NCBI RefSeq assembly: GCF_001468265.1
Contig: NZ_LNRZ01000001.1
Span: 124,001-188,000, forward strand
Reading direction: 5' to 3'
Origin: Sphingopyxis sp. H050
GTDB taxonomy: Bacteria; Pseudomonadota; Alphaproteobacteria; Sphingomonadales; Sphingomonadaceae
Length of the DNA stretch: 64,000 nt
Below, piece after piece: positions 42,643-51,754 of the stretch. Every line of letters begins with the position of its first letter. Position 1 is the stretch's first letter. Position numbers and translations under genes: made by a program. A model generated the notes under the pieces. That model had not been told where the DNA came from. It did no database searches and worked only from the letters and a program-made list of their open reading frames with translations.

Positions 42643-43724
42643 GTGTCTTTCCTGAGCAGCGAACGGGCGAAGGCCTTTAGTGCCGGACCCCATGCCGCGG
42701 GGCGCGACGGATTGAAAGCCTCGATGCGCCACAGCGGCTCGTAGCGGTTCATCCAGTCGCGCTTGTAGGCGTCGTTGCCGGTGCCGAAATCGACGCGCTT
42801 CACGCCGTCGACCTCGATCACATGCCGGAACAGCGCGCCGGACAGCAGCGTGCCCGGCGACGCCTTCAGGCTGTCCTCGACATGCGCCAGCTTGTGGATG
42901 AAGGCGGTGCCGTCCTCGACCGTCCAGAACTGCGCGGCGACGGGCACGCCTTCGATCCGCGCGATCCCCATGCGAAAGGTGCCGCGCGCGCTCTCGGCTT
43001 CGGCAAAGGCGCGGAGCAGGGCGGGATGGCCCTCCTCGGGCTTCCAGCTCGCGGCATAGATTTGCTCATAGGCCGCCCAGCTGCCCGGATCGAATTCGGT
43101 CAGCAGCTGGATGTCGACGATGCCCTTCTTCGCCTTGCGCTGCACGGTGCTGCGCAGCGCGCCGGGGCGGCTCGCCCACCAGCTGTCGTGATCCAGACCA
43201 GCAAGGTCGAGCCAGTGGCGATCGCCCGCCGACGTGGCCTTCACCCACCATCCGGCGGTCCGCATCGCCGCGCTGATGCTCTGCCGTTCATCTTCGCGAA
43301 TGGGGTAGAGCGACAAATGTGCGGCCTTGGAGCGTAATTTCACGAAGAGGTCGGCAAGCGCCGCATCTTGGTTGCTTTCGATACCGGCATCATGTGCTCC
43401 CCGGCGAAGGCCGGGGGCCAGGGTTTTGCGACCGATGTCCGCGCCCTTGAGCTCTGGGCGCCGGCTTTCGCCGCGGGTCACATAAAGAGGCCGGATCGCA
43501 AAGCTGTACCAGTTGGTCAGCCCCGCAACATAGCCGGGCCTTTCGATCCGAAGCGGCAGCAGCGCGGTTGTCCTGCCCGCCCTGCCGCGTGCGTCGACCC
43601 GGCCCGCGCCCGCAAAACCATGCGCCGTGAGCAGGTCGAACCATTCGGCCCGGTCGAACGGCGACGCAAAGCCTGCGGCCTTCGCCGCATCATCATTAGC
43701 GTGATCTTCACCGTTCCCATGCAT
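42639..43724 (-). CDS. GNAT/FemAB-like acyltransferase carrying an in-frame palindromic repeat
   Basis: This protein of about 361 residues is of the BcsL/CelD-type acetyltransferase group. SPFDRAEWFDLL is near the N-terminus, and the C-terminal acceptor fold includes AAQFWTVEDGTAFIHKLAH and DFGTGNDAYKRDWMN. Residues 81-113 (YVTRGESRRPELKG...) are encoded by a family C repeat inserted in frame, between segments that otherwise read as normal family sequence. It is coupled to the acyl carrier protein gene by an ATGA overlap. The start is uncertain: ATG 43724 is used, with GTG codons slightly upstream possible. It probably acylates a sugar or peptide of the XrtA pathway. Confidence 0.82.
   Translation of the reverse strand: MHGNGEDHANDDAAKAAGFASPFDRAEWFDLLTAHGFAGAGRVDARGRAGRTTALLPLRIERPGYVAGLTNWYSFAIRPLYVTRGESRRPELKGADIGRKTLAPGLRRGAHDAGIESNQDAALADLFVKLRSKAAHLSLYPIREDERQSISAAMRTAGWWVKATSAGDRHWLDLAGLDHDSWWASRPGALRSTVQRKAKKGIVDIQLLTEFDPGSWAAYEQIYAASWKPEEGHPALLRAFAEAESARGTFRMGIARIEGVPVAAQFWTVEDGTAFIHKLAHVEDSLKASPGTLLSGALFRHVIEVDGVKRVDFGTGNDAYKRDWMNRYEPLWRIEAFNPSRPAAWGPALKAFARSLLRKDT
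43394..43480. repeat. Family C palindromic repeat inside a coding sequence
   Basis: CTCCCCGGCGAAGGCCGGGG and, about 40 bp on, CCGGCTTTCGCCGCGGGTCA form the two complementary arms, with CCAG and CTGG at the inner edges. The unit lies wholly within the acyltransferase gene and keeps the frame open. Confidence 0.8.
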
Positions 43725-43759
43725 GGTCCCGCGCTCTATCACCACTGTCCTAACAGCCG

Positions 43760-45283
43760 ATGACCACGCCACAAAATCCGCCCTCGCGACCGATCGATCA
43801 TCTCGTCAAATTTGGCGCGGCGGATGCGGCTGCCTTGCTGATCGGTGACAAGGTCACGACCTTCGCCGATCTCGACGCCGGGGTCGGGCGGCTCGCATCA
43901 TGGCTGCTCGAACAGGTGGGCGGCCCCGGCGAGCGCGTCGCCAGCTGGAGCGCGAAGACGCGCGCCGCCTGCCTGATGCCGCTCGCCGCGGCGCGCGCGG
44001 GGCTGATCCATGTGCCGGTGAACCCGCTGCTCAAGGCGCCGCAAGTCGCGCATATCCTGACCGACAGCGGCGCCAAGCTGCTGATCGCCAACCAGTCGCG
44101 CGCCGACATGCTCGGGGGCGACCTGCCCGAGGACTGCGCGGTGCAGGATCTGAAGATCGCCGAAGACGTGATTGATTCGGGAGGACAGGGCCTGCCGCTT
44201 TCGATCGCCGAGCCCGACGATCTCGCCGCGATCCTCTACACCAGCGGCTCGACGGGGCGTCCGAAGGGCGTGATGCTCAGCCATGCGAATCTGTGGCTCG
44301 GCGCCGAAAGCGTCGCCTCCTATCTGACGCTCACGTCCGATGATCGCGTCCTCGCCGTGCTGCCGCTCAGCTTCGACTATGGGCAGAACCAGCTTTTCTC
44401 GACCTGGCATGCGGGCGGGGCGGTGGCGCCGCTCGACTATCTGACCCCGCGCGACGTCGTAAAGGCGGTCGCGCGGCACGGCATCACGACGCTGGCCGGG
44501 GTGCCGCCGCTTTGGGTGCAACTCGTCGAGAGCGACTGGCCCGCCGAGACCGCGGCGCTGCTCCGGCGGCTCACCAACAGCGGCGGCGCGCTGACCCCGT
44601 CGCTGATCGACGCCCTGCGCGCGACCTTCCCCAACGCGGACATCTATCCGATGTACGGGCTGACCGAGGCGTTCCGTTCGACCTATCTCGATCCCGCGCT
44701 GGTGGCGACGCATCCGACCTCGATGGGCCGTGCGATCCCGCACGCCGAAATCCTGATCTGCCGCCCCGACGGCAGCGTGACCGACGATAATGAACCGGGC
44801 GAACTGGTCCACGCTGGCCCACTGGTCGCCAAAGGCTATTGGCAGGATGCCGATCGCACCGCGCAACGCTTCAGGCCCGCGCCGGCCGCGTCGCTTTATG
44901 GCGGCACCGCGGTCTGGTCGGGCGACACGGTGCGCCGCGACGCCGATGGCCTGCTCACCTTCGTCGGACGCGACGACGCGATGATCAAGACCGCGGGCAA
45001 CCGGGTCAGCCCGACCGAGGTCGAGGATGTCGCGGTCGCGTCGGGGTTGATCTACGAGGCGGTCGCTTTCGGCGTACCCGACCCGCGGCTCGGCGCCGCG
45101 ATCGTGCTGATCGTGCGCGGCAAGGGCGCCGCCGACCGCGACGCGCTGGCGGCGTACCTCAAACAGAATCTGCCCAATTTCATGCAGCCGCAGACGATCG
45201 AATGGCGCGCCGAACTGCCGCGCAATCCGAACGGCAAGCTCGACCGCGTCGCGATCGCCGCCGACTGGCAGGTGGTGGCATGA
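43760..45283 (+). CDS. Acyl-CoA ligase (AMP-forming), exosortase A system-associated
   Basis: This 507-residue adenylate-forming enzyme has the P-loop-like ILYTSGSTGRPKGVMLSH (about residues 158-175), MYGLTEAF, SGDTVRRDADGLLTFVGRDD (A8 hinge region) and the C-terminal catalytic Lys in NPNGKLDR. The family is characteristic of XrtA loci. It activates a carboxylic acid to an acyl-adenylate for transfer to CoA or, given the nearby acyl carrier protein, to that carrier. It is divergent from the acyltransferase gene with only 35 bp between starts and overlaps the decarboxylase gene by ATGA. Confidence 0.9.
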   Translation: MTTPQNPPSRPIDHLVKFGAADAAALLIGDKVTTFADLDAGVGRLASWLLEQVGGPGERVASWSAKTRAACLMPLAAARAGLIHVPVNPLLKAPQVAHILTDSGAKLLIANQSRADMLGGDLPEDCAVQDLKIAEDVIDSGGQGLPLSIAEPDDLAAILYTSGSTGRPKGVMLSHANLWLGAESVASYLTLTSDDRVLAVLPLSFDYGQNQLFSTWHAGGAVAPLDYLTPRDVVKAVARHGITTLAGVPPLWVQLVESDWPAETAALLRRLTNSGGALTPSLIDALRATFPNADIYPMYGLTEAFRSTYLDPALVATHPTSMGRAIPHAEILICRPDGSVTDDNEPGELVHAGPLVAKGYWQDADRTAQRFRPAPAASLYGGTAVWSGDTVRRDADGLLTFVGRDDAMIKTAGNRVSPTEVEDVAVASGLIYEAVAFGVPDPRLGAAIVLIVRGKGAADRDALAAYLKQNLPNFMQPQTIEWRAELPRNPNGKLDRVAIAADWQVVA

Positions 45284-46509
45284 AGCCGCACGGTCCGATC
45301 CCGCCCGGCTTCGCCGCCGATGCCGAGGGCATGCTGCTGGTCGGCGGAATGCGCGCCGACGCGCTCGCCGAGGCGGCGGGCGATACGCCCCTGTTCGTCT
45401 ATGACAGCGCGATGCTGGGCGCGCGCGTCGCCGAATGGCGCGCCGCGATGCCCGCCGGGGTGCAGCTTCATTATGCCATGAAAGCGAACCCTTATACGCC
45501 ATTGCTCATCCATATGGCGCGGCAGGTCGACGGGCTCGACGTCGCGTCGGGCGGCGAGCTGAAAGCGGCGCTGGCGAGCGGCATGGCGGCCGAGCACATC
45601 AGCTTCGCGGGGCCCGGCAAGCGCGACCGCGAACTCGAGGCCGCGATCCGCGCGGGGGTAACACTCAACCTCGAATCCGCCGGCGAAGCGACCCGCGCGC
45701 TGGCGATCGCGGCGCGGACGGGCATCACGCCGCGCCTCGCGGTGCGCGTCAATCCGGACTTCGACCTTAAGGGGTCGGGGATGAAGATGGGCGGGGGCGC
45801 CAAGCCCTTCGGGGTCGACGCCGCCGACGTGCCCGCGCTCGTCCGCCGCCTGCTGGGCCTCGGCGCCGACTGGCGAGGCTTCCATATTTTCGCGGGATCG
45901 CAGGCGCTTGATGCCGCCGCCATCGCCGAGACGCAGGCGCAGACGGTGGCGCTCGCGGCGCGCCTCGCGAACCAGATCGGCGCCACCCCGCCGCTCGTCA
46001 ATCTCGGCGGCGGCATGGGCGTGCCCTATTTCCCGGGTGACAGGGCGGTCGACGTCGCCGCGGTCGGCAGGGCGCTCGGCGAGACGCTGGCGACGCGCGA
46101 TGCCGTGCTTGGCGGCAGCCGCTTCGCCATGGAACTCGGCCGCTGGCTCGTCGCCGAAGCGGGCGTGTATCTCACCCGCATCGTCGACCGGAAGGTCAGC
46201 CACGGCGAAACCTTCCTCGTGACCGACGGCGGCCTGCATCACCAGCTCGCCGCCAGCGGCAATTTCGGCACCGTGATCCGCCGCAACTACCCGATCGCGG
46301 TCGCGAACCGCTTCGGCGCCGGGCCTGCCGAGACCGTGTCGGTCGTCGGCTGCCTCTGCACCCCTCTCGATCGCCTGGGCGACCAGGTCGGCCTGCCGCG
46401 CGCCGATGTCGGTGATCTTGTTGTGCTCTTTCAGGCAGGCGCCTACGGGGCCTCGGCGAGTCCGGCCGCCTTCCTGGGGCAGGGGCCGGCCCGCGAGATG
46501 CTCGTCTGA
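45280..46509 (+). CDS. PLP-dependent decarboxylase, exosortase A system-associated
   Basis: This 409-residue fold-type III decarboxylase is related to diaminopimelate and ornithine decarboxylases. PLP Lys68 lies in LHYAMKANPYTP, and VNLGGGMGVPYF is the phosphate-binding loop. The CLCTPLDRL active-site Cys is near the C-terminus, followed by FQAGAYGASASP. This branch is found with XrtA. Coupling to the ligase gene suggests they act on one small-molecule precursor, for example making an amine later attached to the polymer; the substrate is unknown. ATGA overlap fixes the start. Confidence 0.9.
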   Translation: MKPHGPIPPGFAADAEGMLLVGGMRADALAEAAGDTPLFVYDSAMLGARVAEWRAAMPAGVQLHYAMKANPYTPLLIHMARQVDGLDVASGGELKAALASGMAAEHISFAGPGKRDRELEAAIRAGVTLNLESAGEATRALAIAARTGITPRLAVRVNPDFDLKGSGMKMGGGAKPFGVDAADVPALVRRLLGLGADWRGFHIFAGSQALDAAAIAETQAQTVALAARLANQIGATPPLVNLGGGMGVPYFPGDRAVDVAAVGRALGETLATRDAVLGGSRFAMELGRWLVAEAGVYLTRIVDRKVSHGETFLVTDGGLHHQLAASGNFGTVIRRNYPIAVANRFGAGPAETVSVVGCLCTPLDRLGDQVGLPRADVGDLVVLFQAGAYGASASPAAFLGQGPAREMLV

Positions 46510-46532
46510 GGCACGCGCGCCAAGGTTAATTT

Positions 46533-46551
46533 CTGTGCCGCATCGGCACAG
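46533..46551. promoter_or_regulatory. Perfect 8-bp palindrome upstream of the export operon
   Basis: CTGTGCCG-CAT-CGGCACAG lies 24 bp after the decarboxylase stop and 140 bp before the polysaccharide export gene. With no T-run following, an operator is more likely than a terminator. The rest of the 181-bp gap 46510-46690 shows no convincing promoter. Confidence 0.45.
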
Positions 46552-46690
46552 AGTGCGACGAGCGCGGTCCGAACTTATCCCAATACTAACGGTATGTTCA
46601 CCCTTTTCGAGCAATGGCTGACCCTGACGCATTGGCTGTCGTTGCGGGGCTTGCGGAGCCGCGGTGGCCTCCAGCCGCTCGAAAGGTGAT

Positions 46691-47353
46691 ATGAACATGA
46701 CGTCCTTCCCCTCGCTTCGTGCCGCGAAAGCCGCGCTGGTTTCGGGCATCGCCGCGACCGCTCTTACCGGCTGCATGGGCGCCGGCGGCGCCGCGCCGCA
46801 GCTGCCAAGCGCGACCTTCGTGCAGAATCAGGAAGGGCCGGGCGAGGAATATATCATCGGCCCGCTCGACGAGCTCCAGATCTTCGTGTGGCGCAATCCC
46901 GAGCTCGGCGGCAAGGTGCAGGTGCGCCCCGACGGCCGCATCACCACCCCGCTGATCACCGACATGCCCGCGGTCGGCAAGACCCCGACCATGCTGCAAC
47001 AGGACATCAAGCTCCAGCTCAGCCAATATATCACCGACCCGATCGTCAGCGTGATCGTGTCGAGCTTCAACAGCACCTTCTCGCAGCAGATCCGCGTCGT
47101 CGGCGCGACCGAGAAGCCCGCGTCGATCCCCTTTCGCGCCAACATGACCGTGCTCGACGCGATGATCGCGGTCGGCGGCCTCGGCGAATATGCCGCGGGC
47201 AACAAGGCGCGCCTCGTCCGTTTCGACAAGGGGTCGGGCAAGCAGCAGGAGTTCGGCCTGCGCCTGGGCGACCTGATCAAGCGCGGCGACATCAAGGCGA
47301 ACGTCCGCCTCCAGCCCGGCGACGTCATCATCATCCCCGAAAGCATGTTCTGA
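46691..47353 (+). CDS. XrtA-locus polysaccharide export lipoprotein (Wza/EpsE-like)
   Basis: This 220-residue protein has a signal peptide ending in the lipobox ALTGC (Cys about residue 28), so it is a lipoprotein. It then has a Poly_export domain (EYIIGPLDELQIFVWRNPEL) and an SLBB-like region (IRVVGATEKPASIPFRANMT). It should form the periplasmic/outer-membrane exit of the polysaccharide, working with the chain-length protein 53 bp downstream. AAAGG precedes ATG 46691 by 5-6 nt. Confidence 0.92.
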   Translation: MNMTSFPSLRAAKAALVSGIAATALTGCMGAGGAAPQLPSATFVQNQEGPGEEYIIGPLDELQIFVWRNPELGGKVQVRPDGRITTPLITDMPAVGKTPTMLQQDIKLQLSQYITDPIVSVIVSSFNSTFSQQIRVVGATEKPASIPFRANMTVLDAMIAVGGLGEYAAGNKARLVRFDKGSGKQQEFGLRLGDLIKRGDIKANVRLQPGDVIIIPESMF

Positions 47354-47405
47354 CCCGCACCGGACCGCCGAACCCCTAGCCCTTGCCAAGGACTGACACG
47401 AGACG

Positions 47406-48935
47406 ATGAACGGCCTTTACGACGAATTCCGGGTGGCGCTGCACAGCGTCTGGACGCGCCGGTGGCTGGTGCTCGGCGTCGCCTGGGGCATCTGCATCCT
47501 CGGCTGGCTCGCGGTCGCGTCGATCCCGAACCGCTATGATTCGCGCGCGCGCCTGCTCGTCGACGTGAACCAGATCCTGCCCGACGACGTCCAGACCTCG
47601 AACGGCCGCCAGCAGATCGACCAGATCCGCGACACGCTGACCAGCGCGCGCAACCTCGAAAAGGTCGCGCTGACCACCGGCCTGATCAACTCGGGCGCGG
47701 GCGAGCGCGAAAAGGCCGGCGCGGTCGCGATGCTGCAAAAGAATATCAAGGTCGTTCCGCAGCAGGACAATATCTTCGAAATCACCTCCGCCATCGCCGT
47801 CGGCAGCCTGTCGGACGCCGACAATGCGAAGCTCGCCTCGGGCGTGCTCGACAGCCTGATCACCGTCTTCCGCGACGACCAGCTGCGCGGCGGCCGGATG
47901 AACGCGCGCGAGGGGCTGAAATTCCTCGACGCCCAGATCGCCGAGCGCGAAAAGGCGCTGCGCGAGATCGAGGCGCGCCGCGGCGCGTTCGAGGCGCAGA
48001 ATATCGGCATGATCCCCGGCGGCAGCGGCTCGCCCGCGCAGCGCGTCGATGCGGCGCGCGCCGAGCTTGGCCAGATCGATTCGCAGCTGGTGTCGGCGCA
48101 GGCGCAGCTTGCGGCCGCCAACGGCCAGCTCGCCTCGACCCCGGCGACGATCCCCGGCGTCGGCGGCGTCGGCGGCAGCGTCGCGCGCCAGCAGCTCGCC
48201 GGCGCCCAGAACGAGCTGTCGTCGATGCGCTCGCGCGGGCTGACCGACGCGCACCCCGACGTCATCGCGCTCAAGAGCCAGATCGCCTCGCTCAAAGCCA
48301 TCGCCGACCGCGAAGGCGCCGGCGGTGGCGGCGGGATGCAAAACCCCGCTTACGCGTCGCTCGCCGCGATGCGCGCCGAGCGCCAGGCGACCGTCAGCGC
48401 GCTGACCGCCCGCAAGTCGCAGCTGATGGGCGACATCTCGCGCATCACCTCGCAGCAGATCCAGAACCCCGGCATCGCCGCCGAATATGACCGGATCAAC
48501 GGCGAATATACCGCGTCGAAGGCGCAGTATGACAAGCTGCTCGCCCAGCGCGAACAGGTCCGCATGCGCGGCGACGTCGAGACCGAAACCGATGCGATCA
48601 AGATCGAACTGCTCGACCCGCCGTCGAAACCGACCAGCCCCGCGGCGCCGAACCGGCCGCTGTTCCTGACGCTCGTGCTGCTCGCCGGCCTCGGCGGCGG
48701 CGTCGGCGCGGCCTTCGCGCTCGGCCAGGTTCGCACCTCTTATGCGACCGCGGCGAAGCTCGAACGCGCCAGCGGCCTGCCGGTGATCGGCTCGATCACC
48801 GAGGTCGTGACCCCCGACCGGCATATCGAACGGCGCAAGCGGCTCGTCTGGCTCGCCAGCGGCGCGGGGGCGCTCGTCGGCCTCTATGCGCTGCTGCTGG
48901 TCGCCGAGTTCGTCCAGCGCGGCATGGTCGCGTGA
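47406..48935 (+). CDS. XrtA-locus chain-length determinant (Wzz/EpsF-like)
   Basis: This 509-residue polysaccharide co-polymerase has a membrane helix at about 20-40, a large periplasmic coiled-coil region (long Ala/Glu/Gln-rich helices to about 390), and the Pro-rich LDPPSKPTSPAAPNRPLFLT before the second helix. A further hydrophobic helix lies at about 480-500. It sets polymer length and partners the separate tyrosine kinase encoded next, which starts 14 bp after the stop. Full length for the PEP-CTERM-associated subgroup. Confidence 0.92.
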   Translation: MNGLYDEFRVALHSVWTRRWLVLGVAWGICILGWLAVASIPNRYDSRARLLVDVNQILPDDVQTSNGRQQIDQIRDTLTSARNLEKVALTTGLINSGAGEREKAGAVAMLQKNIKVVPQQDNIFEITSAIAVGSLSDADNAKLASGVLDSLITVFRDDQLRGGRMNAREGLKFLDAQIAEREKALREIEARRGAFEAQNIGMIPGGSGSPAQRVDAARAELGQIDSQLVSAQAQLAAANGQLASTPATIPGVGGVGGSVARQQLAGAQNELSSMRSRGLTDAHPDVIALKSQIASLKAIADREGAGGGGGMQNPAYASLAAMRAERQATVSALTARKSQLMGDISRITSQQIQNPGIAAEYDRINGEYTASKAQYDKLLAQREQVRMRGDVETETDAIKIELLDPPSKPTSPAAPNRPLFLTLVLLAGLGGGVGAAFALGQVRTSYATAAKLERASGLPVIGSITEVVTPDRHIERRKRLVWLASGAGALVGLYALLLVAEFVQRGMVA

Positions 48936-48949
48936 GCGGGGAGGAAGAC

Positions 48950-49999
48950 ATGAACGACCAACGCCCCGTCAAGCGTCCGCCCTCGCTGCTGGAACGCGCC
49001 GCCGACCTGTACGGCCTCGACCCGGCGAAGAACGCCGCGACGATCGACGTCTCGAAACTGCCGCCCGAGCCCGAGAAGAAGGCGCGCAAGGCCAAGGCCG
49101 CGCCAGCCGAACCCGCAGCGCCGGTCGCACCTGCGCCGCAGGCCGAAGTGCTGCCGCCCGAACCGCCGGTGGCCGAAGCCGCCCCAGCGGTCGAGCCTGC
49201 GCCGGTCCAGCCGTCGCCGCGCAAGGACATCGCCCGCGCCGCGCCCGCGATCGTTCCCGCGCGGCAGGGCACGATCGACCGCGCCCGCCTCGCCGCGCGC
49301 GGCATGATCGTTCCGGGCGCGCCGGTCACCGGCATTTCCGAAGAATATCGCATCGTGAAGCGCGAGATCATCCGCAACTTCGCCGGCACCGCGAACCGCC
49401 CGGTCGTGCCGCGCGGCCACCGCGTGCTGATCGCCTCGGCCAATCCGGGCGAGGGCAAGACCTTCTCGGCGGTCAATCTCGCGCTCAGCCTCGCCGCCGA
49501 GGCCGATTACGACGTGCTGCTGATCGACGCCGACATCGCAAAGCCCAGCGTGCTCGGCGCACTGGGCCTCGAAAACGGGCCCGGCCTGATGGATGCGCTC
49601 GCCGATCCGACGCTGCCGCTCGGCGACTGCCTGATCCAGACCGACATCGCGGGGCTGAAGGTGATGCCCGCGGGGACGCAGCATCTGAACGACACCGAAC
49701 TGCTCGCCTCGGCGCGGACCGAGACCTTGCTCGCGCAGCTCGAGGCCGGGGCGCCGGGCCGCATCATCATCCTCGATTCGCCGCCGGTGCTCGCGGCCTC
49801 GCCCGCGACGGTGCTCGCCGGCCATGTCGGCCAGCTGATCATGGTCGTGCGCGCCGACGAAACGCTCGAAAGCGCGCTGCGCGACGCGATCGGGCTGATG
49901 GGCGCGTGCCCGCATATCCAGCTGCTCCTGAACGGAGTGAAATTCTCGCCGGGCGGCCGCCGCTTCGGCACCTATTATGGACAGGGAGGCGCGTCATGA
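48950..49999 (+). CDS. XrtA-associated tyrosine autokinase
   Basis: This 349-residue BY-kinase has an N-terminal Pro/Ala-rich linker (residues 30-95). The kinase core has Walker A SANPGEGKTFSAVN, Walker A' VLLIDADIAKPS and Walker B IIILDSPPVLA. The C-terminus (GTYYGQGGAS) has only a tyrosine pair rather than a long tyrosine cluster. It controls polymerisation together with the chain-length protein. ATG 48950 is preferred because GGGGAGGAAG lies just upstream; GTG 48932, overlapping the previous stop, is an alternative adding six residues. Confidence 0.9.
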   Translation: MNDQRPVKRPPSLLERAADLYGLDPAKNAATIDVSKLPPEPEKKARKAKAAPAEPAAPVAPAPQAEVLPPEPPVAEAAPAVEPAPVQPSPRKDIARAAPAIVPARQGTIDRARLAARGMIVPGAPVTGISEEYRIVKREIIRNFAGTANRPVVPRGHRVLIASANPGEGKTFSAVNLALSLAAEADYDVLLIDADIAKPSVLGALGLENGPGLMDALADPTLPLGDCLIQTDIAGLKVMPAGTQHLNDTELLASARTETLLAQLEAGAPGRIIILDSPPVLAASPATVLAGHVGQLIMVVRADETLESALRDAIGLMGACPHIQLLLNGVKFSPGGRRFGTYYGQGGAS

Positions 50000-51732
50000 T
50001 GCGCGACCGTTTCAGCATGCGCCGTGGGGCGACGCTTGCTGCCTTGCTGCTCGCCGGGACCGCGACGAGCGCGCACGCACAATTTTCGGGCGATCCGGGG
50101 TCGGGTTCGGGCTCGGGCGATCTCGCTGCGAGCAGCGCGCCCGCATCGGGCGCCGAAGCCGACCGCAAGCCCACGAAGCGCGGCGAACGCCCGCAGAAAC
50201 AGCGCCGCGCCGACGTCAGTCCCTATCTGGAGGTCGGGCAGATATTGTCCGCGAACCTCAAGGGCGGCGACAACGACGTCCTGACCTATACGACGATCGC
50301 CGCCGGGGTCGACGCCTCGATCGCGGCGCGCAATGCCGAGGCGACCGCCTCGCTTCGCTACGAATATCGTTTCGGCCTGTCGGGCGGGCTCGATGACGGC
50401 GACGTCATCAGCGGCATCGCGCGCGGCCGGATCGGCGCGGGGCAGGGGTTCAACCTCGAAGGCGGCGCGCTCGCGACGCGCAGCCGCGCCGACAATGGCG
50501 GCGCCGCGAGCGGGCTGTTCATCGGCAACAGCAGCAATTCGGCCGATCTTTACTCGGTCTATGCCGGCCCGACGCTGACCCAGCGTCTCGGCGGGCTCGA
50601 CGTCGGCGCCGGCTATCGCTTCGGCTATACCAAGATCGAGATCGACACCCCCGCGGTGCTCGCCCCCGGTGCGCAGGCGCAGGACGTCTTCGACAGCTCG
50701 ACCAATCATCTCGCCTGGGCCAGCATCGGCGCGCGTCCGGGCGACCTGCCCTTCGGCTGGCAGCTGTCGGGCGGCTATGAGCGCGAAGACACCAGCCAGC
50801 TCGATCAGCGGTTCGAGGGCAAATATGCCCGCGCCGACGTGACGATGCCGATCGGCCCGACGGTCGCGCTGCTCGGCGGCGTCGGCTATGAGGACATCGA
50901 GATCGGCCAGCGCGATCCGCTGCTCGACGGGAACGGCGTTCCCGTGCGCGACGCCAACGGCCGGTTCGTCACCGACACATCCAGCCCGCGCCAGCTGTCG
51001 TTCGATGTCGATGGGCTGATCTGGGATGCCGGTGTCATGTGGCAGCCCAGCCGCCGCACCTCGCTGACCGCGCGCGTCGGCCGCCGCTATGGCGACACCA
51101 TCTATACGGGCAGCTTCGCCTATCGCCCCGACCATGCGACGACGTTGCAGGTCGGCGTCTATGACGGCCTGTCGAGCTTCGGGCGCGGTCTGTCGGGCGG
51201 GCTCGCCGCGCTGCCGACGCAGTTCGATCCGACGCGCAACCCGATCAGCGGCGACATCAACCCCTGCGTTTTCGGCGAGCAGGGCGGCAGTTGCCTCAAC
51301 AGCCAGCTCGGCTCCGCGACCGGATTCCAGTATCGCAGCCGCGGGGTGCAGGCGACCTTGTCGTCCAGCTATGGCCGCTGGAGCTACGGCGTCGGCGTCG
51401 GGTACGACCAGCGCCGCCTGCTCGTGCCGCGCACCTCGGTGCTGGCGAGCCTCAACGGCGTGAAGGACGAAAGCTATTATCTCTTCCTGTCGGCCGGGCG
51501 TCAGCTCGACGCCGATTCGGACGTCAGCCTGTCGGGCTATGTGAGCTATTTCGACAATGGCTCGCCGAATTCGGCGGACGTGCAGGCCGCCGGCCTGTCG
51601 GCGACCTATTCGCGGCGCTTCTGGCGCAGCCTGACCGGCACCGCCGCGGCCTCGCTGAACGCGTTCGACCAGGACGGGTTCAACAGCGAACTGATCGGCT
51701 CGGCGCTCGTCGGCCTGCGGTATAATTTCTGA
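49996..51732 (+). CDS. XrtA/PEP-CTERM-associated outer-membrane beta-barrel protein
   Basis: This 578-residue exported protein has a signal peptide cleaved near AHAQF (residue 29). A Gly/Ser-rich and Lys/Arg-rich linker follows, then repeated amphipathic beta strands (alternating aromatic and polar residues) ending in a terminal Phe (GLRYNF), the outer-membrane insertion signal. It belongs to the porin-like family (TIGR03016 type) found in XrtA loci and may be the outer-membrane port or anchor for the polymer. It overlaps the kinase stop (ATGA), with AGGGAGG upstream. Confidence 0.88.
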   Translation: MMRDRFSMRRGATLAALLLAGTATSAHAQFSGDPGSGSGSGDLAASSAPASGAEADRKPTKRGERPQKQRRADVSPYLEVGQILSANLKGGDNDVLTYTTIAAGVDASIAARNAEATASLRYEYRFGLSGGLDDGDVISGIARGRIGAGQGFNLEGGALATRSRADNGGAASGLFIGNSSNSADLYSVYAGPTLTQRLGGLDVGAGYRFGYTKIEIDTPAVLAPGAQAQDVFDSSTNHLAWASIGARPGDLPFGWQLSGGYEREDTSQLDQRFEGKYARADVTMPIGPTVALLGGVGYEDIEIGQRDPLLDGNGVPVRDANGRFVTDTSSPRQLSFDVDGLIWDAGVMWQPSRRTSLTARVGRRYGDTIYTGSFAYRPDHATTLQVGVYDGLSSFGRGLSGGLAALPTQFDPTRNPISGDINPCVFGEQGGSCLNSQLGSATGFQYRSRGVQATLSSSYGRWSYGVGVGYDQRRLLVPRTSVLASLNGVKDESYYLFLSAGRQLDADSDVSLSGYVSYFDNGSPNSADVQAAGLSATYSRRFWRSLTGTAAASLNAFDQDGFNSELIGSALVGLRYNF

Positions 51733-51754
51733 TCCAGCAATACGGGATTTCGCG

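Noticed and set aside
46632..46646. A sigma-54-like TGGC...TTGC pattern upstream of the export gene
   Set aside because: XrtA loci can be sigma-54 controlled, so I looked. The GG and GC dinucleotides are 8 rather than 10 bases apart, so it fails the -24/-12 spacing.
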